Source: Polyangiaceae bacterium (lineage in GTDB: Bacteria; Myxococcota_A; Polyangia; Polyangiales; Polyangiaceae). Taken from it: a stretch of 64,000 nt of DNA. The notes under the pieces are model-generated. The model was not told where the DNA came from, made no database searches, and saw nothing but the letters and a program-made list of their open reading frames with translations. Positions 54,901-62,664 of this stretch are shown here, in pieces (positions within the stretch are counted from its first letter, which is position 1; the number at the start of each line of letters is the position of its first letter). The translations under genes and the position numbers were made by a program. Location: positions 682,001 to 746,000 of the forward strand of contig JADJXL010000015.1 in the NCBI GenBank assembly GCA_016715885.1, in the 5' to 3' direction.

Positions 54901-57056
54901 CCCGCGACGTGCGCGGCGGAGACTTCACCAATACTATGACCAACCACGACCGAAGGTTCGATACCCAAATCGCCCAATAAATTCGCGAGCGATACTTGAA
55001 ACGCAAAAAGCACGGGCCACATGACGTCGATTCGGTCAGCCGTGGCCCGCGGACAACCTGCCAATATTTCGTCGAGCACGGACCAATCGAGATACGGTCG
55101 CAGTATGCGATCGCAGCGTACGATGGCCGAGCGGAACGCAGGCTCGGAATGCACCATCGACCGTCCCATGCCGGTCCATTGAGATCCCTGGCCCGAAAAT
55201 ACCCACGCCAGCCGCTTTTGCTCGCGCGTGTGGCCACGAAATATCCCGCGCCCCTCGGCGCCAATGCGCACTTCCTCGAGTCGCTGCGCCAGACCGCTCG
55301 CCGTGCTCGCCACCACGGCAATACGTTGACCAACACCCTTCGTCGGACCGTGAATGACTCGTTCGCCCGGCCCATCGTCGCGACGAACCTCTTCGAGCGT
55401 CATCTCGATGGCCGCATCGAGCGATGCATCCGACCCTGCCTCGAGGAGCGCCACGGATGCCGTCGGGCGCGGCATGCTCTCCAAAATCACGTGCGCGTTT
55501 GTCCCGCCGTACCCAAACGAGCTAATGCCAGCGCGACGCCGTTCTCCGTCTCCGGCCGGCCAAGGCTGCACTTTGGTCACGACGCGCAAGCGCAGCGCGT
55601 CGAAATCGATGTTCGGGTTGGGGGTTTGGTAATGCAAACTCGGCGGCAGCTCGTCATGGTGCATTGCGAGCGCCACCTTCATGAGCCCCGCAACGCCAGC
55701 CGCTGCTTCGAGATGGCCCAGGTTCGTCTTGACAGAACCTATGTGAAGGAACCTGTCCGGCGGCATTTCCACGCCAATGATCGTGCCGAGCGCCTTGGCT
55801 TCAATCGGATCCCCAAGCGGAGTGCCCGTCCCATGCGCCTCGACGTAGTGTAATTCCCCTGGTGAAATCCCGGCGGCCTGGCATGCGTCGAGGAGCATTG
55901 CTTCCTGCGCCTTGGGATTCGGTGCGGTCAGCCCATTGCTTGCACCGTCGTTATTGACGGCGCAGCCGCGAATGACGGCATAGATCCGATCCCCATCCTT
56001 CAATGCGTCGGACAAACGCTTGAGCAATACGATGCCCGCTCCTTCACTACGCACGTACCCATTGGCCTGCGCATCGAATGTCCGACAGCGCCCGTCCGGG
56101 CTCATCGCATTGAGCTTCGTGAACCCCATCGTCGTCTCGGGTACGAGCATCAAGCTCACGCCACCCGCAATGGCGATCGACGACTCACCGCTTCGCAAAC
56201 TCTGACACGCCAAGTGCATCGCGACGATGGACGACGAACACGCGGTATCCACCGTCATGCTCGGCCCCTGCAGCCCCAGCACGTACGACACGCGATTGGC
56301 AATGATGCACGCCGCACCACCCGTGCTCGTATGCGACGTGATCGCTTCCCACCCCGCGCGATCTTGCATGAGCGCGTGATCCATGAACAGCGCCCCGATG
56401 AACACGCCCGTGCGGCTGTCCTTTAGCGATGGCGGCGCAATGCCTGCATCCTCGAGCGCCTCCCAAGTCACCTCGAGCGTCAATCGCTGCTGCGGATCCA
56501 TCTGCACCGCTTCTCGCGGCGATATCCCAAAAAATTGCGGATCGAATTGATCAATCCGATCGAGGAACCCTCCCCATCGGGTATTGAGCTTTCCTGCGAC
56601 CGCGGTGCTCGGATCGTAAAGCGCCGCCGCATCCCAACGATCCCGCGGAACCTCCGTGATCGCATCCACGCCGCCCTGCAATAGTCGCCAATACGCCTCG
56701 AGATTCGGCGCCTTCGGAAAGCGACACGCCATGCCAACAATCGCGATGGGCTCGCTCGAGTTTGTCGCAATGGGCGCAGGTGGCGGCAGCGTCGAACGCG
56801 GCGCGACCGACGGCGGGTCCTCTGTCAAGTGCTTCGCAAGCGCTCGCGGCGTCGGGTATTCCCACACCAGCATCGGCGAAACCGGTCGACCAAGATGCTG
56901 CGACAAGTCCGCGATGAGCCGCATCGCGCCGAACGAATCGAGCCCGTAACGGTGAAACCGCTCCCGCGGATCAACCGCACGCGCATCCATCCCACGCGCA
57001 TCCGCGAGACGCGATACGAGCCAAACTTCGAGGTCATCTGCGTTGGGGAAACTCAT
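48903..57056 (-). CDS. PKS A: starter and first extension module, ACP-KS-AT-AT-DH-ER-KR-ACP
   Basis: A 2717-residue type I PKS opening with an ACP (Ser41 in YGLDSFG) instead of a docking helix. It is followed by KS (Cys273, His408), two ATs in tandem, DH (His1447 in HRVRGDAVFP, Asp1617 in LLDACFQ), ER (about 1960-2275, GGTGLAAIQ), KR (LDD, Tyr2447) and ACP (Ser2611). AT1 has Ser708 in GHSIGE, an odd AVHG second motif, and Gln733 where every other AT except that of PKS E keeps the Arg that holds an extender carboxylate. It is therefore the likely starter AT. AT2 has Ser1134 in GHSMGE, Arg1159 and VASH, suggesting methylmalonyl-CoA. The ACP-KS-AT-AT order matches the mixed starter modules known in myxobacterial stigmatellin- and myxalamid-type synthases. 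It makes this the first protein of the line. No good Shine-Dalgarno precedes the ATG. Confidence 0.94.
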   Translation of the reverse strand: MSFPNADDLEVWLVSRLADARGMDARAVDPRERFHRYGLDSFGAMRLIADLSQHLGRPVSPMLVWEYPTPRALAKHLTEDPPSVAPRSTLPPPAPIATNSSEPIAIVGMACRFPKAPNLEAYWRLLQGGVDAITEVPRDRWDAAALYDPSTAVAGKLNTRWGGFLDRIDQFDPQFFGISPREAVQMDPQQRLTLEVTWEALEDAGIAPPSLKDSRTGVFIGALFMDHALMQDRAGWEAITSHTSTGGAACIIANRVSYVLGLQGPSMTVDTACSSSIVAMHLACQSLRSGESSIAIAGGVSLMLVPETTMGFTKLNAMSPDGRCRTFDAQANGYVRSEGAGIVLLKRLSDALKDGDRIYAVIRGCAVNNDGASNGLTAPNPKAQEAMLLDACQAAGISPGELHYVEAHGTGTPLGDPIEAKALGTIIGVEMPPDRFLHIGSVKTNLGHLEAAAGVAGLMKVALAMHHDELPPSLHYQTPNPNIDFDALRLRVVTKVQPWPAGDGERRRAGISSFGYGGTNAHVILESMPRPTASVALLEAGSDASLDAAIEMTLEEVRRDDGPGERVIHGPTKGVGQRIAVVASTASGLAQRLEEVRIGAEGRGIFRGHTREQKRLAWVFSGQGSQWTGMGRSMVHSEPAFRSAIVRCDRILRPYLDWSVLDEILAGCPRATADRIDVMWPVLFAFQVSLANLLGDLGIEPSVVVGHSIGEVSAAHVAGALSLEDAARIIARQSKQVQKSVGKGIMLLAAVDWAEAQQIAANSGGRIHCAIAASPKSTVFAGDGGALAGLGASFIARGVFSRTVQTGVAVHGPQMDYLTQELPRHLLDLRPANSRVPIVSSLSGRHIRGEELDVTYWSRQLREPVLFASAIQTLLDDGIELFLEVAPHPIVKQSIEECLQHADKSDTCAAIAAMWRNEDEGRAIREAVGTMFVHGAQVINRQEAEREYREGYVHLLPVSGQIDLAMRDAARNLAAFMERNPHVPLTDICYVSSVRRVHHRARAVAIGRVHSEIVEGLRAIAERKEHPAIRAGITPIGGQPGLVFVFPGQGSQWVGMGRTLFAQKPIFREIIEACDAITRRESGFSTIDELHADDVRSQISRIEVVQPLLFAIQVALAALWRSWGVEPDCVIGHSMGEIAAAHVAGVLSLEDAARIICRRSKLLKRVAGLGAMATVELTMTEAERFLEGHAGQVSVAVSNGPRATVLSGDPTALENVLAKLDERGVFFRRIKVDVASHSPQMDELLPDLALALEGLQPRSAALKMRSTVTGELIVGPDLDASYWVKNLRAPVLFGQAIGQAISEGQTLFLEISPHPVLVHSIEDTLRELSKEGAAIPSLRRNEVERRCMVDALGALHVHGHELSWNRLYPRGGRCVTLPTYPWQKDRYWLLDDVRSRLPSSRHHSTIPLVDPDAHPLLGAALVLSIEPTLHIWENSLSVGTLPYLGDHRVRGDAVFPGAGYVEMALAATAELHGSTPTLVEDVSFERMLPIAKELDRRVQFVLIDDAPDRASFRVSSRELGESAWVEHATGKIRIGMGVSTARIARDRPRVIQARCPTVVSSNEFYAFMEQGGLSYGKSFRGVDTMWYNQQESLARCFLHPDHFAAVDKYQVHPALLDACFQVLMGGHLATADEITGTYVLSRVDRLRLHRSLGTDVWVHAQLQPSNDGLNRAGDVFVIDAEGRVLAEVNGLRISHLEGSKTASATALDDAVYAIEWRKKELDAETARVKAPAGPSAWLFFIDEGGTAASMSFLLVARGEACVRVRPGTRFARVEAGLYEIEPGNAEHYQKLLREAFGREVGCKGIVHLFALDSATWETTTSETIHHDVERGCLSVMYLVQAIARQGWRDMPRLWIVTRGAQAIHPMGMPLCVSQATLWGMGRTVALEHPELECTRIDMDPVRSSDEGSLLWREISARSREDQVAYRKEGRFVARLVKSSFEAGDASEMKLPLAPANGRPYQVESGEVGTLEQLVFRESSRKAPGLGEVEIQVEAAGLNFPDVMKSLGMLPAASGDPLHFGMECAGRIVAIGPGVEGFALGQEVVAFAPGALASHVTVVAEFVAPKPAKLSFVEAASIPVVFMTVYYALNKLARLGHDERILIHTATGGTGLAAIQMARVLQADIYATAGSEEKRAYLRSIGIEHVMDSRSLSFGDEVLDKTAGQGVDVVLNTLTGDARTRSLELLAPYGRFLELSRRDIYQNAQLPALRRSVSFAPVDISGMAQERPALLGALLREVVQLFDMGVFLPLPLRVFPADELQAAFRFMAQAKHIGKIVLDMSDPMTRILPAERSRSRILPDAGYLITGGLGGLGLSLAHWMIEEGARHIALVSRSEPSQAAREEIARMERAGAKVLVARADISNAEQAKEMLHSVEEQLPPLRGIVHAAGILDDRTLLEMDAERFGRVLEPKVAGAYHVHALTSDKTLDFFVLYSSVASLLGAPGQANYAAANAFLDALAHTRRRLGLAGTSIHWGPFADVGLAAMQSTRGQRLSYRGIDSLTPAQGLFAFARLLERPRAEVGILRLAVHQWVEFYPQVAASPFWSELQREKKSLDQPSSSRMSFRQSLERRPISERLAALEFHIMEHVGQVLRLDIDRIDRLSSFTSLGMDSLLSLELRNRLESSLGVRLSATLLFTYPNPASLADYLLERLNLFGSRQRASDTGPLPQVSSTRTSEQSSNKAATEGGRTTVTIRQMSAAEAELLLEEELARSEDYLQ

Positions 57057-57404
57057 CGCCGCGCAACCAAACCCCGCTTCCTCGATGCCCGCACTCGCCC
57101 GCCATCTCAGCTCGCCCCTTGCAATCCGTCACGTGAAAGAAGCACTTGCGAACCCTCACCAGCAAACTCCATAGCCTGCCCTAGAAGCCTATCCCTAGCA
57201 GCATTCCAAGCATCTGCCTTTTTGAGGCATCGTGTACTTCTCGCCCAAACTCCCACCGGCGTCTATGGAGAACGGAGCGGCCGCGCGCGAGCCTTCCTAC
57301 AGGTTTGCCGTATCTGCTTGAAGCATTACGCGGCCGCGGCATCGCCGTCCGTTTACACCCAAAGCATCCAGCATGACGCGTGGGACCCAAGCGGTCCCCA
57401 AACC
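57057..57404. other. Intergenic region upstream of the PKS A-D operon
   Basis: These 348 bp lie between two leftward genes, so they should hold the end of the HTTM transcript and the PKS promoter. A hairpin GGGACC-CAAGC-GGTCCC (57382-57398) lies 6 bp past the HTTM stop, but no T-run follows it on the minus strand. I see no convincing -35/-10 pair or sigma-54 element on the minus strand. Two GCGGCCGC palindromes occur near 57277 and 57325, probably by chance. No small gene is supported. Confidence 0.4.
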
Positions 57405-59444
57405 TCATTTCCCCGCACTCTCCACCTTGGGCTCGCGAGGCAGCGCAGGTTGTCCGGGCGGAGGCCGGTACCCAGGCTTGCGGTACGTCAAGATAGCGAT
57501 CTTCTCGTGCTTGTAGGGTCGAGTTTGTCCTGGAAGTGGACATTGGTCGCGCAGCCAGTACACGTCGAACGCAACGAGTTCGTCCTCGGCACGCCCCGTC
57601 TCTTTGTGCCAGCGAAGCAAGTACTCCTTCAGCCCTTGACGAAGCCCCTTGTTCCCATCCATTCGGATGCGGTTCCAATAGTCCTGCCGAATCTGCCCAA
57701 GCCCAAGCCCGCGCGCGTCGGTCAAGTCGAGGTCTGGAGCTTCACCCGTGAACGGGTCGATGTGACGACCATCGATCGTGATCGCATCGATCGACACCGA
57801 ACCATCGTCACTGATGGGGTTCGGCGCAAACATGCCCCAGCCTTGACTCATCCGCGGATACCAAATCGTGGCCTGCATGGGAAAAGGTTGCGTGTGCTTG
57901 AGAATCTTCGGAACAGCCTTGTTCTCGTTGATCGTTTGACTCACCGCGCACAAGAAAAACCACGCCACGACGAGCTCGCGCAGCCCCGCTCGCACTCGCA
58001 TCGCACCCGCACCAAGCGGCGACGGCTCGCTCGCCGATACCTGCCCACGCGCTCGTGACGAAAGTCCAAACGCGCGCTCAACGGCATCACGTCGGCGCAC
58101 GAGTTGGTCGAACAGAACCCCTGCAAGACCCAGCGAGACGACTCGAAAAATCGGCCAAAAAAACCGGCCCGCCGGCAGCGCACGCACAATCTCCACGAGC
58201 GCCGATCGATCGGCGAAGTCTTCTCCCGTCTGCACGTCACGCACGCGCAAAAGCGGCGGAGCGTCATCGCCTTCGGCACTCTCCTCGAACTGCAAACGTT
58301 CGCAGTTGTCGAGCCTCGCGAAGAGGCGACACAGGAAAAATGCGAGCGCCGAGCGCCGATCGTAGACGACGATCCACGTGCGCGATCGTTTGGTATACCA
58401 ACGATTGAGGATCTCCCAGTGCACGGGCTGCGGGAACAAAAAGCTCCAGCAAATCATGAACCACGAGAACGGTCCGAGGCGCATCATCACGCCAAACGAT
58501 CCGTGCAGGCCCGCCATGAGAAGCATCGCGAGCGGCCGCGTGATGCGCCGACCCTGGGGCGAAAGGATCAGCATCATGATGAACGCTTCGACGACGAGCA
58601 CACTCCACGTGAGCAGCCGCATCAGCGACAGAGGCAAGTTCTCGCGGAACCACACCGCCAAACCCGTCACCATCCGGTCGAGGTGGAGCACGTAATGCAC
58701 CGTGTCTCCATTGCGCCAAATGATCCCCGACTTGTTGATGACATTGAAATAATAAATGACTGCAATGTTCAAAATGGCCACGAGCCCGATGAGGGACACG
58801 TACGGCGATGTTTGCCAAGAAAAACTCGACTGCGTCGCATTCAAGTCGGCCGCATTTCGTTCGCGTCTTTCACGAAATGATCGCAAAAGCGCATCGACGG
58901 AAAAACGCTGCCCCGTCGGCATGAACATCGCCCAGCCCGTGAGCAGATTGACGACGACGTAGCCACCGTTTTCCACGAGCACCAAGCGATTGTCGAGGCT
59001 CGTGACGAAAATGAACGAAAGCATCGCAAAAAGCCGCGTATGCCAGCCCAGCCAATAACAAACATGGCACAAGAACATGATCGCAAACGCGACATGCACC
59101 TCGCCAATGGTCGAAAATGCATGAAAAAGGCTGAAATTGAAATGGCCGCTCGGGCGAAACAAGTGAAAATGATTCGTCAATACACCTGAATTCGAATAAT
59201 AAATGCGCGCTTCGTTCCAATGCCGCAAACAATCTCCGGTCAAAAGAAACCCGTGCACGAGCCGGAAAAAACCGAGCGTGCGCGGATCCATCGTCATGTA
59301 ATGGTCGCGAACCCACGCATACGCCGCGCGTAATGCCGCAAATCGCGCAGGCTTTTTCGCAGTCGGTGCCGCAGCCGGTTGATTCTGCTCCGCCTCCGCG
59401 GCGATATCACCGCCGCTCGCCACAGCCTGCTCTTGGCTCTCCAC
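57405..59444 (-). CDS. HTTM-domain membrane protein with degenerate DCC-type domain
   Basis: In this 679-residue polytopic membrane protein the N-terminal 300 residues after an Ala/Gln-rich head match the HTTM family, which is related to vitamin K-dependent gamma-carboxylase membrane domains. Typical elements are TLGFFRLVHGFLLTGDCLRHW, IYYSNSG and the aromatic-rich HFNFSLFHAFS. A domain at about 356-470 aligns with the DCC1 thiol-oxidoreductase-like region of its neighbour, but the Cys motif is gone (VYDRRSALAFFLC). The C-terminal soluble part carries MSQGWGMFAPNP and a hydrophilic end, like the neighbour. It is clearly a paralogue of the 59451-61475 gene, 6 bp upstream. Substrate and reaction are unknown. 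Confidence 0.82.
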   Translation of the reverse strand: MESQEQAVASGGDIAAEAEQNQPAAAPTAKKPARFAALRAAYAWVRDHYMTMDPRTLGFFRLVHGFLLTGDCLRHWNEARIYYSNSGVLTNHFHLFRPSGHFNFSLFHAFSTIGEVHVAFAIMFLCHVCYWLGWHTRLFAMLSFIFVTSLDNRLVLVENGGYVVVNLLTGWAMFMPTGQRFSVDALLRSFRERRERNAADLNATQSSFSWQTSPYVSLIGLVAILNIAVIYYFNVINKSGIIWRNGDTVHYVLHLDRMVTGLAVWFRENLPLSLMRLLTWSVLVVEAFIMMLILSPQGRRITRPLAMLLMAGLHGSFGVMMRLGPFSWFMICWSFLFPQPVHWEILNRWYTKRSRTWIVVYDRRSALAFFLCRLFARLDNCERLQFEESAEGDDAPPLLRVRDVQTGEDFADRSALVEIVRALPAGRFFWPIFRVVSLGLAGVLFDQLVRRRDAVERAFGLSSRARGQVSASEPSPLGAGAMRVRAGLRELVVAWFFLCAVSQTINENKAVPKILKHTQPFPMQATIWYPRMSQGWGMFAPNPISDDGSVSIDAITIDGRHIDPFTGEAPDLDLTDARGLGLGQIRQDYWNRIRMDGNKGLRQGLKEYLLRWHKETGRAEDELVAFDVYWLRDQCPLPGQTRPYKHEKIAILTYRKPGYRPPPGQPALPREPKVESAGK

Positions 59445-59450
59445 GTTGCC

Positions 59451-61475
59451 TCACTCCGGCCGGCGCGTCGCGTCGGGCTTGATGATCGGCAGCCGATCAA
59501 TCCCCAATCGTCCGCCACGTGAATGCATGAAAATCTTGTCTCGCCCGATCAACGCTCGCATTGGAACATTCCCAGGCGCCGCAATCGAATACCGCAGCCA
59601 ATACGCCTCGAAACCCGCGAGCTGCTCATCCGCCGGTTTGCCCTCGAGCGCCGGGCCACCTTTCATCAAGTAATCGCGAAATGCCTTCTGATAGGGCTCG
59701 TATTCGCGCGTGCGCACGCGTCCCAAATAATCGTTCCAAAGCTGACCGAGTTTTCGTGCATTGAGTGACGCTGGATCCACCGCTGGTTCGACACCCGTGA
59801 GCGGATCGACGCTCGCTCCCTTGCGTGTCTGACCATCGATCACGAATACGCCGTCCTCCGACGGCACATCCAGCACGTTCCACCGCCCGATCATACGCGG
59901 CCACGTGACGATCGCCAAAAGACGCGGACCTTGCGGCACTTTGAACGGCAATGGGTTTTCCTTCGTCATTTGCGCAAGCGCGGCGACGAAAAGAATCACG
60001 ACGCCCGCTTCCCTGACGAAACCCGTAATAAACCGCATTGCACGCACGGCCGAAGGAACCTCGGTCGATGCCGGCTCTTCCTCGGATTCGGCGGAGTCGG
60101 CCGGCAGCGGAATGCCACATGCATTCAGTCCGCAAAGCTCGCTCACGCGCGTGCGACGAGCCGCGAACGCATTGTAAAAAACGTCCAAGATCTGCGCGAT
60201 GCCCGGAAGACGCATCAAAAATGCCACGGGCGAAGAAAAAGGCATTACGCGCACGATCTCCGCAATCGCCGCGCTCTTCGTGAACACCTTGCCATGGGCG
60301 TCGACCACGACGACGCTCGTCTGCACGAGGTCCGCCGTCACCGCCGCGGGCAAGTCTGCACGATCGATCGAGCCATCCGCTTTGCGACGCGATAGGCCTT
60401 CGAGGTCGTCGTTGCCCTGAAATACGAGCAAGCCCCGCTTATCGAGGCGTTTGCAGAGGCGCGCCGTCCACATGCAAATGCCGCAATCCACGTCGTAAAT
60501 GACCGTGCGCAAACGCGCCGGCGAAAACCGATTCTCGAAAAGCTCCCAGCTTTCCCTCGGTACGAGAAGCGTCGCCGCTGCGAGCAGCGTCCACGCATAA
60601 AGCCCAAAAGAAAAGAAGAGGCCCAGCACCAGTGCATAGACGACGAGCAACCCCGTCGCGAGTCCGCGCGTCACTCGCCGCGCCACGGGGATGAAAATGA
60701 GAACCGGCACGGCCCATTCGACGGCGACCAGGAAAAACGACAGCGCACGCAAAAGACCCGCAGGAGCCGTTCGCATGGCCGTGCCCAGATCGCTCGCCCA
60801 GCGCTCGACGAAAAGCGCCTGATGCAGCGCATGCCCCGCTTTCCACGCATCCGAGCGATGCCAAAGCGCCGACGAAATCAGAATGAGGGCAATCTGAAGC
60901 GTGACCGCCAATGCCGCGAGCGACATTGGAGACCAACCGGGCGATCGCGCAGCGTTGATTTCCGCATCGCTCGGCGCGCTTCGATCATTCAATTCCGCCG
61001 CGGTCTTCTCGTCGCGCATGCCAATCGTTGCGAGGCATTCGTCGATGGAGTAACGACTCCCGAGCGGCAAAAACAGCGTGAAGAAGACGAGCGCCGCGGC
61101 GGCGTAATTGCCCGGGTTTTCGAGCAATATGTTGCGCGACCCGAGGCTCACGAGACACGCGAGCGACAAGGCGTGAAAGACACGCGTTTTGTACCCTACG
61201 AGAAAACCAATGTAGACGAGCAGGAACAGGGCGAACGCGAAATGGTTTTCCCCGGGCGTCGTAAACGCATGGAGCACGCTCCATACTTGGGTTTTGTCGC
61301 GCAGATTGAAGATGTGGTTGTGGTTCGGAAGAACGCCGTCGTTCGAATAAAAAACCTTGAGCCAGGTCCAGCGACGAAACAAATCGCCAATCAGCACCAA
61401 GGCCATGGCGATACGGAACAGACCAAGCGAACGAGCATCGATTCGAACGAAACTCTCCAAAATGCGCTTACCCAC
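59451..61475 (-). CDS. HTTM-domain membrane protein with DCC-type Cys-x-x-Cys domain
   Basis: About 674 residues. The membrane part starts ILESFVRIDARSLGLFRIAM and has the HTTM hallmarks VFYSNDGVLPNH and VWSVLHAFTTPGEN. A DCC1-like domain at about 325-460 keeps its redox-type motif YDVDCGICMWTARLC. The C-terminal soluble part (WPRMIGRWNVLDVPSEDG) resembles the paralogue downstream. I chose GTG 61475. It lies 1 bp after the dioxygenase stop (TGA-A-GTG) with GAGGAT just upstream, whereas the longer frame would run 58 codons into the dioxygenase gene. Coupling to a tryptophan dioxygenase is suggestive, but the joint function is unknown. Confidence 0.85.
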   Translation of the reverse strand: MGKRILESFVRIDARSLGLFRIAMALVLIGDLFRRWTWLKVFYSNDGVLPNHNHIFNLRDKTQVWSVLHAFTTPGENHFAFALFLLVYIGFLVGYKTRVFHALSLACLVSLGSRNILLENPGNYAAAALVFFTLFLPLGSRYSIDECLATIGMRDEKTAAELNDRSAPSDAEINAARSPGWSPMSLAALAVTLQIALILISSALWHRSDAWKAGHALHQALFVERWASDLGTAMRTAPAGLLRALSFFLVAVEWAVPVLIFIPVARRVTRGLATGLLVVYALVLGLFFSFGLYAWTLLAAATLLVPRESWELFENRFSPARLRTVIYDVDCGICMWTARLCKRLDKRGLLVFQGNDDLEGLSRRKADGSIDRADLPAAVTADLVQTSVVVVDAHGKVFTKSAAIAEIVRVMPFSSPVAFLMRLPGIAQILDVFYNAFAARRTRVSELCGLNACGIPLPADSAESEEEPASTEVPSAVRAMRFITGFVREAGVVILFVAALAQMTKENPLPFKVPQGPRLLAIVTWPRMIGRWNVLDVPSEDGVFVIDGQTRKGASVDPLTGVEPAVDPASLNARKLGQLWNDYLGRVRTREYEPYQKAFRDYLMKGGPALEGKPADEQLAGFEAYWLRYSIAAPGNVPMRALIGRDKIFMHSRGGRLGIDRLPIIKPDATRRPE

Positions 61476-61476
61476 T

Positions 61477-62574
61477 TCAATCCTCGACCTTGAACCCGTA
61501 CGCTTCTTCGTTCTCGATGAGCGGCACGCTGGGTTTGCGCAGCAAAATGGTACGCACCGCCCAGAAATCGCCAAAAATGCGGTATTGCAGTGCCGTTTTA
61601 TCGAGATAATCGACGCCCGCCGAACCACCCGTCCCGGTCCTTCGGCCAATCACGCGTTCGACCATGCGTGCATGACGCTGGCGCCAAATCAACATCTGTT
61701 GTTCGACCGCAAGCACCAAATCGACGACTTCACGTGGCCAGGTGAGCCGCGGCAATTCGCGATAACTCTCCAAAAATACGATGGCTGCACGTACGCGTCG
61801 CCGAAGTGCCCGAGATTCGTCATCGAGCTCGGGCTCGTCCTCGGCCAGCAAAAATCGTTCGGCAAACTTGATTTCCGCGCGATAACGTTCTTCGAGCCTC
61901 GCAATGTCTTCGGACGTCAGCGCATTTTGCTTTGCAAGCTCGATGCGGTTTTTGATTTCCGCTTCGTGCGCTTTAATGAAAGCTTTCGCAAACCGATCCG
62001 CGGACTCTTGCGTCGCCTCCCCATTGATGGGTGTTCGACTGAGCCACTCGTAAAGCAGAGTTTTCAAACTGGGACCACTCTCCATTCGCTTCTTCACGCG
62101 AGCGAGCGATGGAGACGGCGAACCATCGGAAGATTCCAGCGCCTTGAGAAAACTACCCTCGCGACCCATGGGCAAACGCATGTTGTCTTCGAGTCCTAAA
62201 AAAACCTCGATCTCCCGAAGTTGCGCCGATTGAAATCCGCTCGCCGGAATCAGACGATCGCGAAAACCGAGATAATCCCGTGTCGTCAGCGTCTCCATCA
62301 CGCGAAAGTGCGGAATCGCTTGTTCGAACAGAGAAACCACGCGACGGAGTGACCGAGCTGCATTCGCAAGCTCGATGTCCGGCACCGGATTTTGACGGAA
62401 CACGTTTCGCGCCGTCTCGAGCTCTCGGAGGACGAGCTTGAACCAAAGCTCGTAAACCTGATGAACGACAATGAACACGACCTCGTCGTTCGGTAGAGCG
62501 CTCTCGTCGTTTTCGAAGCCGCCCTGCAAAGACAAGAGCTGCTCCGTCTTGATGTAGTCCCAGTAGTTGCGCAT
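61477..62574 (-). CDS. Tryptophan 2,3-dioxygenase
   Basis: In this 365-residue heme enzyme of the tryptophan/indoleamine dioxygenase superfamily the N-terminus MRNYWDYIKTEQLLSLQ and the VVHQVYELWFKLVLREL helix (active-site His38) are typical. RFRVMETLTTRDYLGFRD-type residues and the distal RQRHARMVERVIG helix with the likely proximal heme ligand His301 are present. GRRTGTGGSAGVDYL forms the substrate loop. It opens the tryptophan indole ring to N-formylkynurenine. It is longer than common bacterial enzymes (about 280 residues) because of a helical insertion at about 165-250. No other kynurenine-pathway gene lies in the window. It heads the coupled set with two HTTM proteins. Confidence 0.93.
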   Translation of the reverse strand: MRNYWDYIKTEQLLSLQGGFENDESALPNDEVVFIVVHQVYELWFKLVLRELETARNVFRQNPVPDIELANAARSLRRVVSLFEQAIPHFRVMETLTTRDYLGFRDRLIPASGFQSAQLREIEVFLGLEDNMRLPMGREGSFLKALESSDGSPSPSLARVKKRMESGPSLKTLLYEWLSRTPINGEATQESADRFAKAFIKAHEAEIKNRIELAKQNALTSEDIARLEERYRAEIKFAERFLLAEDEPELDDESRALRRRVRAAIVFLESYRELPRLTWPREVVDLVLAVEQQMLIWRQRHARMVERVIGRRTGTGGSAGVDYLDKTALQYRIFGDFWAVRTILLRKPSVPLIENEEAYGFKVED

Positions 62575-62604
62575 GCCTAGGCGCGCAGTCTACTGCCGAC
62601 TCGC

Positions 62605-62648
62605 AAAAACGGAAGCACGAGCGCACGTATCAAAGTGCGTCGTTCCGT
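62605..62648 (-). terminator. Intrinsic terminator of the leftward lipoprotein operon
   Basis: On the minus strand, ACGGAA-CGA-CGCAC pairs with GTGCG-TCG-TTCCGT around a short loop with small bulges, and the stem runs straight into TTTTT (62609-62605). It starts 16 bp after the stop at 62665. It separates this operon from the dioxygenase gene, whose ATG lies 30 bp further on. Confidence 0.7.
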
Positions 62649-62664
62649 AACGTTTGTGCGGCGA

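Noticed and set aside
48903..57056. Interpretation of PKS A as two separate modules because of its two ATs
   Set aside because: Only one KS and one C-terminal ACP accompany them, and the first AT has starter-type residues; ACP-KS-AT-AT is a known starter layout.
16889..57056. Trans-AT or hybrid NRPS-PKS assignment
   Set aside because: Every KS is followed by an AT fold in cis, and no condensation, adenylation or peptidyl-carrier motifs were seen.
57270..57335. Two GCGGCCGC palindromes upstream of the PKS operon as possible operator sites
   Set aside because: Short GC palindromes are expected by chance in such GC-rich DNA, and no longer shared sequence flanks them.
61476..61649. 58-codon N-terminal extension of the first HTTM gene
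   Set aside because: It lies inside the dioxygenase coding sequence; the GTG one base after the dioxygenase stop fits coupling and the family start.
61477..62574. Tryptophan dioxygenase as supplier of an anthranilate-type starter for the PKS
   Set aside because: No kynureninase, formamidase or acyl-CoA ligase is present in the window, and a terminator-less intergenic region is the only link; the idea has no sequence support.
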